A stretch of DNA of 64,000 nucleotides from Drosophila miranda (taxonomy: Eukaryota > Arthropoda > Insecta > Diptera > Drosophilidae): the NCBI RefSeq assembly GCF_003369915.1, contig NC_046674.1, forward strand, positions 6,386,001 through 6,450,000, given 5' to 3'. The stretch's first letter is position 1. Every line of letters starts with the position of its first letter. Under the pieces are notes generated by a model. It saw only the letters and a program-made list of their open reading frames with translations, searched no databases and was not told the origin of the DNA. A program made the translations under genes and the position numbers. Of the stretch, positions 31,870 through 42,675 are shown piece by piece.

Positions 31870-33001
31870 TGAATATATTATGTGTCTACATATGTTTATA
31901 AACCAGCACTAAGGTTTGTGGAAATATAGAAACCAAGCAAAACCAATAATGCCAAGAATTTTGCGGCAGGCTGTACTGACAAATTTGGCATTTTTTCCCG
32001 TTCATTGGATCAAAATATTTTACAATTAAGTTTGGCACAATCGCGTGTAATAACTGAAACAAAATCAAGGCTTGAGGCTTGACTGGAAGCTCTATAATAA
32101 ACGTTCTTTAGGTAAAATCAATCCTCACGTTTCAGTAATGAAAATCCTCATCAATTTGCTTGCTTTTTTCGGGCTGTTAGTTAAAGGAGTCAGTTCTTAA
32201 AGGAGCTACTGTCCCTCTCCTTCAGTTCAAGACAGACGGTATCATTTGGCCGGACGAGAATTTCGATGAATTTCGGCTCTCCATCGGAATGTCTATAGAG
32301 AACCAAGACTCTATAGACATTCCGATGGAGAGCCGAGCATGTTCCAGCGGCTTCGCAACGTCTATACGAGTACATGCTCAAATTTAGTATAACAGTCAGA
32401 AGACTTGTTCCGACTACAGCATGACAAATTCAGACTTACTGCGATTGTTTCAAAATCGATTTCCCCTCAACCAGGGCAATAGGCATAGAAATCCCTATGG
32501 AAATGACCAAACACATTGTCAATGCAGTGCCCCGCCCAAGCAGAAGCTGCTACCAGCTAGTTCTCCAAATTTCCCAACCATCAACCTGGCGACGACTTCA
32601 AATCCTGTTTCGATCAGGCCCTCCTCAAACAATTGTCCCATGTAGTGCTGGTCGAACAGATCGAATATTAGCTGGCTCGAAGCTGGGCCAAAACATCCAA
32701 TCTAATAGAATAAATATTTAAATATTAATTATTTTTTTTTTAATTAGTTGTTTTTGTAAAATTGCCAGATTGGAGCACAAAAAAAAAAGTTTAAAAGTAT
32801 ATATTTTGTAATACTTAAATTATTATTATGTATTGACCAAAAAAAAAAAAACCTGAACTCTGTACCTTAACACATTATTAGACCTAGGCTAACCGACTAA
32901 CTTAACTAGTTATTTGAGGCTTATTGGCAGGACTGGCATGTCCATGTCCTACTCCCTGAGATGTGTAGCACCTGTAATTCTTTCAACCATTCTCACTCCC
33001 T
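31870..33001. other. Intergenic, with protein-like minus-strand remnants
   Basis: Between Qsox and the first phosphatase. The minus strand carries short natural-looking frames: 32584-32643 starting MGQLFEEGLIETGFEVVARL, and 32190-32300 ending LVRPNDTVCLELKERD. They are separated by frame breaks and by a perfect hairpin, so any gene here is decayed or spliced in a way I cannot see. Not recognised. Confidence 0.3.
32273..32336. repeat. Perfect 28-bp-stem hairpin, 8-nt loop
   Basis: 32273-32300 is the exact reverse complement of 32309-32336; the loop is aaccaaga. Stem sequence begins tcggctctccatcggaatg. No terminator-like U tract follows. See findings. Confidence 0.95.
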
Positions 33002-36000
33002 CTACGGCCCTCGCAGCGGGGGCTCCGTGAATGCCTCGTTGCGGGACTCGCACCGATTGTCATCCAGCTCCGTGGGCACCACATCCCTGGCCAACTGCTG
33101 CAACTTGTCCAGCGGACATTTGAACTCGCAGCCGGGCACGGTCAGCTTCTGGGCCTGCGCTTTGGGATCGTTGCGGAAATAGATCTCCACCCAGTACTCG
33201 CCGGTCTCCTTGCTCTTGTGCAGCTCGAAGATAGCCATTGACGAGTAGCGGGGCAGCTGACGCTCCCAAATCTTTAGGGCGGACAGGATGTTCACCACCG
33301 TCGAGTCGTGGCCTGTGTAGATAAACATCTTTCGGCCACTCGGCTTGAGGGTCTCATTCCGTTTCTGCTGCATTTCACCGAACATCTTCTTGAGGAAGGG
33401 CCCGCCCTTGATCTTCTGCATCTCGGGTGTGTATACATTGTACACATAGCTCTGCTCGGCGAGGAACTGAAGTTTCTCTGGGAAATACGCGTTAGTCCAC
33501 TCGGGCAGCATTAGACCCCATTCCTGTTCGGCCAGCAGCGTCAGATACAGGGATTGGACATCCTCAGGCTCCTTAAAACTGAGACCTGTATGCGACTCCA
33601 GCTCCTTGTACATATCCAGATAGGGTGCCACTTCCTGCTTGACCTCTGGCAGGTCATAGACCTCGTTCAGAGCCTCGAAATAGCGGGGACAAGGCGTTCG
33701 AACGAGCAGAAGCTGTGTGGGCGATTATAAATAATTCAATTGAATTGAAAAATGGGGTTGGATCAATCATAATTCAAAGCGGGTATTCCAACTAAGTTGA
33801 AAATAATTGAGTGCAAGCTAAATCATTCTGAACCTAATGAAATACCACTCAATGCGAATCTGGCTGTACAATTAATCATTATAGTTTATGAAGTATACGC
33901 ACCGTGTCCTCATTGAGCTCCTGCGAGAAGACAGGTATGGGCTGCCAATTAAACTTGCTATTCCACTCCATGTCAGTGCCCTTCGGGGGCAGGAAGCTGG
34001 CCAAAACCGTCTGCATGGTCATGTGGGTGCGCGGCACTCCCGTCGCCTGTGCGTGCACCAGCTGGATGGGAAGAACAGAAGCGCAAAGGAAAAGAGAACG
34101 AATAGCAGCGAGAACGAAAAGAAGGAGAAGAAGAAATTGAGTGATGAGCCGAGCGCGCTTGAGCTTTGCAATTTGTAAACGTCCGCACTATCAGACAACC
34201 CACACCCCCCTCCATTGGACGTGGCCATGGATGCGGTGGGGGTGGGTGCATGGGCATGTCGGTTCGTTAGTGACTGCTTACTCACATCGGGACTGTAGTG
34301 GGGCGCCAGAAATTTGCCATAACGCTTACGCAGCCAAGTACCAATGTTGAACAGCTCGCGTTTGCCATTCTGGAGCGTTGATTTATTGCATGGCATGAGC
34401 GGATGGCACGTGAGACAACACCAGAGGAACAGCGGAGCACCAGAAAGAGTCCAAGCAGCAGCAGCGGCAGCAGGCATGGAGCAGACGGAGACAGCAACCG
34501 GGACCGAGACCGAAACCGAGACAGAGACAGAGATGGAGAGAAGTGTTATAAAATAATAAATGCCTTGCATTTTTGCAATTGCATAAACATATGCATGTGT
34601 ATATGTTAATGCAGCCCAGCCACAGCCCCCAACCCAAAACCAAGTCCTTCCCCCAACATTCCTGGAAAACATTTGCATTTCAATTTATTTAAATGCTTTG
34701 CTGGTTGGGTGGCTCTCAGTTCTAGGTTGGGGGTGGGGCGGCGGCTATAGGGGTAGAATGATGGTGCAAAAGTTTTTGCAGCACAACTTTTTCTCCACTC
34801 ACATTTGTTATTTGTCCCCAGCCGTACGGATAGTAGGTCTCATTTACATACGGATCCCTTGGATACGTATCCGCCGGCGTTCGTGGTCCATGTCGGAATA
34901 CCTGAAGTTTAGCAATTACGATTTTTATTAGTCAAACAGAGTTACCACCTAGATACTACCCTACCCTCCTCCTTTCCCAGAGAAAAAGCCACTTTAATTA
35001 GCCCTCCCTGCTTTAAGGCTCACTCGCATTCGGACGCGATTCTGATAAGACATAGGGAATGACGCGGAAAGCGGTCCAGTGGACCAATCGGACATGTGCC
35101 GAGCATGTGCCATCCCCCAGCTGATTCCAGAGTGTCGGAAGTATTTTCCGCATCTATTTTAATAGCTGTTGCTGCTACTCGTATCTCTGCGGCTGATAAG
35201 AGTTCGTATCGCCCGAAGGTCAACCACGAGCTCTGCCAAATGGGTTTCCAGTTCATCAAAGTCGCCAAACAAAAATCAAAAGTGCGTCGCAGTTTGATTT
35301 CTTTTTTTGTTTGGAGACTGGTTTTTTGTGCGTACTGTAATCTGTTCAGCCGGTTTTTCGGTTTTTCAGTTTTTTGTTTTGATTTGATTTGCGATTGGTT
35401 GTTTTTTGGTGATTTATCATTAAATAAATTAAAGTAAAAGTTATTATGGAAGAGTTCGTGTGTTTTTGCGGGATTAATTAGTGAGTTTAAAACAGGTTTT
35501 TTCCAGTTTTGTTTAAACCTACCAACAAGGTTCTAATTGAGTCGCAAATTATTAATTTTAAATATTTCAAATACATATACATACTTTTTGTTAGAGCCGA
35601 ATTTGCTGGAATTGGGTTTCTAATCAAATGTTTCTAGCGAAACTCTAATAACATATAATTTCCAATAACAATATCTGTCTTTTCCCAGTATATATATTTA
35701 GTATACATCTAACCCACTTTGAACTGACATTCCCAGAAAATGGAAAATTAGTTTTAGCTTGAGAAATAATTTCCGTCGAACTATCCGCTTGGGTGCACTT
35801 GAGTGTGAAAATTAAGTGTAATTGATAATAATGATATACAGTTTTATTCAACACAGTGGCAGTGCTCAACAGCTGATAAAGCACTTTCGCGGCTATTTGG
35901 GTTATTCCAGCTGATCCAACAGCCATGGCTTTATCGTACACCTTCACTTTCCCTACTATTGATTGTTAGTCATTGACTCACAATGATAGCTCCACTCGCA

Positions 36001-36774
36001 GTACTTGACTCTTATCTGCTACCACTAGCGAGAATCTATTAAATTCATAAAATTCCATCAAGTAATTCTACTTTTACACCCTGCCGCAACAAACTAGCGA
36101 CTGTTGATGCTTTGCTGGGCCCACATCTTTATAAACAAATTCTTTATCAACGTAATAATCTTTTATATGGCCTACCTACGCAAATTTCAATGCCGCCGAA
36201 TCCCAATGCTAACCAAAACAAAAGGTTTTGGAGGGAAATATTCGTAATTCGTGTTATCAGCTATTTTCGGCAGTAAAAAAAAAAAAAATTTTCTACAATA
36301 ATTTCAGCTACAGCTTATGATTATGGGGCTTTTTGTACATTACGATCATAAAGATGTTTACTTGTTAGCCGTGTTTTTCTTGTGATCGTAGCGATGTTTA
36401 TTTCTTTCTTGAACTGATCTTTACCTTAGTACTGGATGTAGCTAGATCTTTAGTTTTCACAACTAAATTTTCTGTAGAAAACTTCTATTTTTTGACTACC
36501 GCTCAAAAGCTCCCGCCTTTTCCAACAGTTCAGTTTAACAATTGAAAGCTCTTCCCCACAGCTGTTTTCAAGGCTTTGTGTTTGTTTGAATGCACACGAG
36601 ATGCTTACGACTTACCACATGCAGCAGCTCGAGCGTAGATTTATCAGCGGCGGGGTCGTGAAGCTTTACCGATACGACCGTGGAGTGTGCCAGACACCAG
36701 ATCAGCAGCCCCGTTGCAATTAATCCGCCCGTCATCGCTAGACAATGCCTTCGAGTGAAATGCGAACGCGGCAT
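33002..36774 (-). CDS. Histidine acid phosphatase 1 (CG9449/CG9451/CG9452 type)
   Basis: Five exons: 36616-36774, 34803-34901, 34286-34369, 33903-34061, 33002-33712, all joined in phase 0 with GT-AG introns; 403 residues. The N terminus MPRSHFTRRH is followed by one hydrophobic segment (~12-30), a signal anchor or uncleaved signal. Catalytic motif RHGPRTP spans the exon 1/2 join (HV-VFRHG), and the second catalytic motif is YTGHDSTVVNIL (HD proton donor). The Cys pair PGCEFKCP lies near the end. The family hydrolyses phosphomonoesters at acid pH through a phosphohistidine intermediate, in lysosomes or outside the cell. Intron 1 (34902-36615, 1.7 kb) holds nothing I recognise. It is the last of three tandem genes on this strand. 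Confidence 0.9.
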
Positions 36775-38500
36775 TTTGACAGACGCTCTTTATAGAAGTT
36801 GGGACGGCGCTCGGATTCCGCTTGCGTTTCGGGTTCAGAGCTTGCCCGGTTCACAGCCACACACTCGCGACAGATCACCGACTAGCGTGTTCCTTTTGCT
36901 GTTTGCTTTGTTTTTTCGGGGTTTTTAATTATTGTACCCATAAACACGACCACGAAACTAGCTAATTTACAAAATTCAAACTGGTTTTGTCCCACTCTCC
37001 ATGTAGAATCAATTGATTACATTCGTTGTTCCGTGCTCGTGCTCGTGCTCGTGCTCTAGTCTTGCTGCTATCATTTGTTTGCCTTGGGCCAACTTTTAAA
37101 AGAATTTCAATTTTCGACTCCTCGCTTTTGCAGCTGAGGTCTTTGCACGCGACTGTGTCAATGTCTGACCGATGCACTATCTACAACAATACTGTGGGGC
37201 TGTATCACTTCTAATGTCGGAGCCCAAAAGCATATGTTCATAGGTCTTTTATCGTTTCATTATCGCCAAATGCTGTCGTCACCGTCACCGTCGTCGCTTG
37301 TTTTTTTATATTTTTATTACTATTATTCAATTTTTTCCTATAGTGTTAGCTTTTATTCTTTTTATTGCCATTGTAGAGTCTTTTGTGTTTTTGTGTGTTT
37401 GTGTGTGGGCTAGCTGGCGGGGTTGACCGAACGAGCAGAAACAGAGCAGAAGCTCAGAGAGACCCCGACAACAATGCCGTTGCGTTTGAGGCGTTTTAAA
37501 TCGCGCGGGCTACTTTTAATTTATATGAACTCGACTCTTCCCTGCTTTACGGGTATTCTCGAAGTACTCTCGAAGCAAACGAATTCGTCACCAAAATCGA
37601 GTACTAAAACACTCGGGTAATAAATCTTTCACCAACCAACCTGAATCCAAATCGAACCTTATCTTAATTACACAAACGAAACAGAAACAATACTTGTCTT
37701 TAATTGCCGAATTTCAATTATATCTTCTTTTTTTGCTGGGGCTTGGCTTTTTTTTTGCTGGTTTATGGTTCCGTCATAGTCCGGAAGTTTACGTAAAAGG
37801 TGTTTGTATTTTAAAAACTGATATTCTGTCCGCCCTTTTGTTTCGGATTTTTTCATGCGGTTGCCGTTGTAAACCCGTAATTCCGATTCGATTGAGTGGA
37901 ATACGTGAAGCACCAAATGCCAACTGTTTGACTTTCAATGGGATAGCAAATGTTTTATACGATGAGAGCGGATCGACCTGAGTGAGAGAAGGTTGATCGA
38001 AATGTAACAAAAGATGCAAGTGTCCATGAAAGCGGATTAGAAATGTTAAGCACTTCTTTGGTCTAATCTTCAGTATTATGCGTTGTATAGAGTAATATTT
38101 AGTTTAGCATAATTATCTATTAACGATAGCCCAAAAGTATGCCCTTGAAAATCTGTTAGCCCATCATCGTCTAGATCAAATGATGTGCAAGGTGGGGTAT
38201 TTTCTATGGGGTGCTCTTCAAATTCTTCCTTAAAAAGTCACTAAAAGTCACCTCTAGGCTAGATAGAACATATACCTATATATTTCATAACTTATCAATC
38301 TCCCAGTCGATAGCGAGAGATCAACATACACGCACACCCGAGGTAATCTCTACTATTTCTAAACATATCAATCCGGATCACAAAATAGGTATGATTCATC
38401 GTGTCAATCAATCAATGAATCAATTAAAGTTGTAGAGGTAAAATATACTTTATATAATTTTAATACTGCACAATATTTGTATCATCGTTCAACATATCAA
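36775..38500. other. Intergenic between phosphatase 1 and 2
   Basis: 5' flank of gene 1 and 3' flank of gene 2. Contains GTGCTC repeats near 37034-37057. No gene recognised. Confidence 0.6.
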
Positions 38501-40636
38501 TCATTTGTGATAGCTGATCTTTGCACCATCACCGGAGCCTTTGGCCAGGCACAGCTGCTCGTAGGAGCCGTCTGGTAGAACGGGCTCCATGAGCTCCAGC
38601 AACTTCTCAATGGGACACTGTTTATCGCAGCCCGGAACCTGCAGCTGCTCGGGCTCCTTGTCGGGATCGTTTTGGAAGAACACCTCCATGAAATACTCCC
38701 CCGTATCGTCCCGCTGCCGTAGCTCGAAGGCGATGAGGGCAGAGAATCGTGGCATCTGCGGCTGCCACACACCCAGTGCAGATAGAACGTTTGTAATGGT
38801 CCAATCGTGACCGCAGAAGATGTACATTCTGCGATCGGAGGGCTCCATTTTTCCGGAGATTTTCGCCTGCATCTGCTCGAATATATGATCTAGGAAGAAG
38901 CCGCCCTTCAGCTTGCGCAGCTCAGGTGTGTAGGCGTCATAGATGTAGGACTGGGCTGCCAGCGGCAGCATCTTGTCGGGAAAGTACTCCTTGGTCCATT
39001 CAGGCAACTCCAGGCCATAGGTCTGCTCGCATAGCAGCGTAATGAACACATTGGTAACATCGTGGGCATAGGTAACGTTGAGTCCTGTCAGACCGGTCAG
39101 TTCCTGCAGCATCTGGGAGTTTTGGGCATGAAATTCTTTCACCTCCGGGCTATTCATCACCTCCAACACGGCCTCGTCGTAGCGGGGACACGGGACCTTC
39201 ATCCTTAGACACTGATAAAAAAAACAGAAGGTTATTTCTCTGCATTATGCCGAGTTTATTTCGACTTACAACATCCGTTTCCTCAGGCTCTGCAAGGATT
39301 GGTATGGGCTGCCAGTTGAGCATCAGATTCCACTCCATGGGCGTGTTTTCGGGTGGAAAGAGTCCAGCCAGCACCATTTGCAGGGACATCATGGTACGTG
39401 GGGATGCCGATGATTGAGCTCGGATCATCTGAAATGATTTCATTCTTATAAGGAATTGATTGTCATTAGTTTATTTCACTTACATCGGGCTGATAGTAGG
39501 GAGCAAGAAAATCTCTATAGCGCCTTCGCAGTTGTTTGCCAATCTTATAAAGCTCTACCTTGGCAGGCTTTTGCAAACAAAAATACATTAAAAATTGTAT
39601 TATTTTAAAAGTTTCCCTTAGATACTCACATTGGTTAAGTGGCCCCAGCCATAGGGCTCGTAAGTTTCGTTGATATAGGGATCTTTTGGATAGGTGTTGA
39701 CAGGTGTGCGAGGACCATGGCGAAAGAGCTAACACAGAATAGTAGAAAATCAATTAAAATATGATCCTTTAAACCTACGTTTTACGTTTATCTACGTATT
39801 TAGCTACAGAATTAATTTAAAAAGCAATTTATTTTAAGAAAATTTCGACAACAAATTAAAATCTTCGCCCGATTAAAAATAATAAAACAAAATTATATTT
39901 ATAATAAAAATAAAATTCTCTTAATAACTTAAATTACAATAAATATGGGCTTGTATAACTCATGATAATACGTAATAAATGTAAACTGTGGCACTGTACT
40001 GTAGGTATTGATGGAAAACAAATTATACAATGAGTTGCTCCATAAATTTGAAGTTTGTTCAGTTAAACCGGTTTCTCCCCAGCATACTTAATTCAATATT
40101 AAGTATACGTCATGTCGCGACGCGCACTGGCCTAGGAACGGTTTCCAACAAGCAGAATTGCTTGCGTTGTGGGTTAAGAGATCTTTTCTCATAGGAAAAT
40201 CCATACTTTTGTTCGGCTTACTTAAGAGCACAAACTGAAGTTGGAAATAATAATCGTAAAAATAGGTATTACCCAAACACTCTAATCGTTGGCTTTGAGA
40301 CTGTATGGCGTTTAATGTTAAGCACATTTTGTCTAATTTTATGGTCTGCTGACTTGGCTAGTTGTTAAATTTTAAGCGAGTCCTCAATTAGGATAATTGT
40401 GGCAGTTAATTTTTGATATAACTATTCACACTTCACTCAGATCTTACCACATGTACCAGCTTCAGGGTGGAGCTGCTGCTGCTGCTTTCACTACTTGTAT
40501 TCTTGGATTTTTGGTTCTCCTCGTGAGGCACCACCTCGGGAACCTCCACAGGCACTTCGACTATGGGTGGCACACTGGCTCCGCGAACAGCCATCAGCCA
40601 ATAGCCCACAAAGACTAGGAGGCCAAGGAGCTTCAT
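38501..40636 (-). CDS. Histidine acid phosphatase 2
   Basis: Five exons: 40448-40636, 39630-39728, 39484-39567, 39270-39428, 38501-39211; 413 residues. Exons 2-5 are exactly the same lengths as in phosphatase 1 (99, 84, 159, 711 bp), showing tandem duplication with conserved structure. It starts with a classical signal peptide (MKLLGLLVFVGYWLMAVRGA), followed by a Val/Pro/Glu and then Ser-rich spacer before the catalytic domain. Catalytic motifs are LFRHGPRTP and FCGHDWTITNVL. The region after the third intron reads MIRAQSSASPRTMMS, with Arg where genes 1 and 3 have His. Cys pair PGCDKQCP near the end. Probably secreted or lysosomal. Confidence 0.9.
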
Positions 40637-41091
40637 AGTGGATTGTTTTCGATTGGATTGTGTTGGGGTTCAGCGTTAGAATGTGGTAGACCGAGTTCGC
40701 TGAGGCTTGAGAGTTGAGTGACTGCATGAATAGAACTACGGTCGGTTTTTAAGTCGCGATTATGTATTCACCCATACACTTGGCAAAGGCACACACACTG
40801 GAACACACGAAGATAAGAGCAGCGAAGAGCGGACGATTCAATCAGCAAAATCATCCACTACAATAGCAAGAAAAAAATTCGACTTAATTTGTTTCGCACG
40901 AAACTGATTTGGCAAAAAAAAGAAAAATTAGCTCACTGAACTTTTGACTCTTTATTTTTTGGGGGTTTTTTATATAATTTATTTGTATTATTTTTCTGTT
41001 TAACGCAACTCTCATTCGTCTGCTATTATAATACTGAGTTCACGGCGACTGAGCAGCAGCAGTGCAAAAAATTGCCCGTACCCAATTATTG
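40637..41091. other. Intergenic between phosphatase 2 and 3
   Basis: 455 bp; promoter side of gene 2 and 3' side of gene 3. AT-rich around 40870-41000. No other feature recognised. Confidence 0.6.
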
Positions 41092-42675
41092 CTAGCGTCC
41101 CGCATTCTGATCGATCAGACGCGGCGGCGGTTCCACAAAATCGGGGCTGTGTGGTCGACACCGCTGCTCCATTGGCTCGTTGGGCAGCACCTCGCTGCTT
41201 AGTTCGATGAGGCGACTCAGGGGGCACTGACGATCGCAGTCACGCAGCTTCAACTGCTCTAGGCAGCCGTGTTCGTCGTTGCGGAGAAAGATCTGTGAAT
41301 GGAAACAAGAAAATGATTCACATCTAAAGACCTTCTTCTTGTATCTTACCTCCACATAGTATTCGCCTGTCTCCTTATCTCTGTGGGTCTCAAAGATAGC
41401 CATGACAGCAAACCTAGGCATTTGACGCTTCCACACCCCTAAAGCAGATAGTATATTGCCCACAGTCCAGTCATGTCCAGCATAAATGTACATCCCCCGA
41501 TCCTTGGGCTTCAGACTGCCATCTCTCTTTTCAGACATCTCCTTATACATCCTCTTGAGGAAGGGCCCACCCTTGATCTTCTGCATCTCCGGTGTGTAGG
41601 CATTATAGATGTAGCTCTGTTCCGCCAGGAACTGCATGCGATCGGGAAAGTAATCCTTGGTCCAAGCAGGCAGCTCATAGCCAAACTCTTGCTCTGCCAG
41701 GAGTGTGATGTAAAGGGAGTTCACATCCTCGGCATTCCTCACCGCCATCCCTGTGAGATTGGTCAGCTCCCGGAACATTTGCTCGTATGGCTTCGTTTCG
41801 GCAATCACCTCGGGCCGCTTGAATACCTCTTCCCAGGCCTCAAAATAGCGCGGACACGGCGTTCGAACCAGCAAAAGCTGCAGAAAAGTAATACATTCAA
41901 TTACAGGAGGCCTTTACTTATATGGAGATGATCGTACCGAATCTTGGTCTAGAGGCTCCGATACTATGGGAATGGGTTGCCAGTTAAGTTTCTTGTTCCA
42001 CTCCATTGCCGTTCCCCGGGGCTCAAACATGCTGGCCAGTGTCGTCTGGAGGGACATCATTGCGCGAGGTGAGGCTGTGGCTTGTGCATGCAAACGCTAA
42101 GAATTCAGACTATTACATTTTGTTAACCAAACAAAACACAAATCTTACATCGGGTCTGTAGTAGGGTCCCATAAAGTCGCTATAGCGACGATGCAGCCAA
42201 CGGCCTATCTCGTAGAGCTCACGTTTGCCAGACTGGAAGAAAGAGAGATAGAGAAGGTATTCTTTAGACCACAATTCTTTAAACGATAAAAGATAAAAAC
42301 AGTTAAGATAACAGATATCTTAATTGGATCGCAAAATATACAATGTGGCAGTCGGTTGATTCTACTCACATTGGTGACATGTCCCCAGCCCGTTGGCTTG
42401 AAGCCATCTCTCAAATAGGGATCGTTGGGGTACGTATCCACTGGGGTGCGAATGCCATGTCTGAAGACAATGTGGACTAGTTCCAGTGTTGAGTGGCTTG
42501 TGTTGGGATGGGTCTTGTAGCACTGGGATGTGGCTGCATCTTGCCAGGGCATCTGCATCTCCTTGGAAGACACGCCGCTGTTGAGCACAGCGATTACAAT
42601 TATTGCACCCACAACAGCACCACCCAGACCGAACATGGTGAGTATTTGCTTACGCGTCCAGCGACCGAATATCAT
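41092..42675 (-). CDS. Histidine acid phosphatase 3, altered intron pattern
   Basis: Five exons: 42370-42675, 42149-42232, 41938-42096, 41350-41877, 41092-41292; 425 residues from the ATG at 42675. The membrane segment ILTMFGLGGAVVGAIIVIAV (~10-30) is a signal anchor. Catalytic motifs are FRHGIRTP and YAGHDWTVGNIL. Two differences from its neighbours stand out. The intron inside HV/FRHG is missing, so exons 1 and 2 are fused. An extra 57 bp phase-0 intron (41293-41349) follows YYVE and lacks any stop, so its retention would add 19 residues in frame. Residues after the second intron read RLHAQATASPRAMMS, with Ala in place of Thr. It is the first of the trio in transcription direction. Confidence 0.88.

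Noticed and set aside
34019-34678. 219-codon minus-strand frame between phosphatase 1 exons
   Set aside because: Reads through introns and out of frame over an exon; the exon model with conserved exon lengths explains the region.
41092-41874. Uninterrupted 260-codon reading of the phosphatase 3 3' half as the main product
   Set aside because: It includes a perfect gtaag...cacag intron absent from the paralogous proteins; kept only as a possible retained-intron form.
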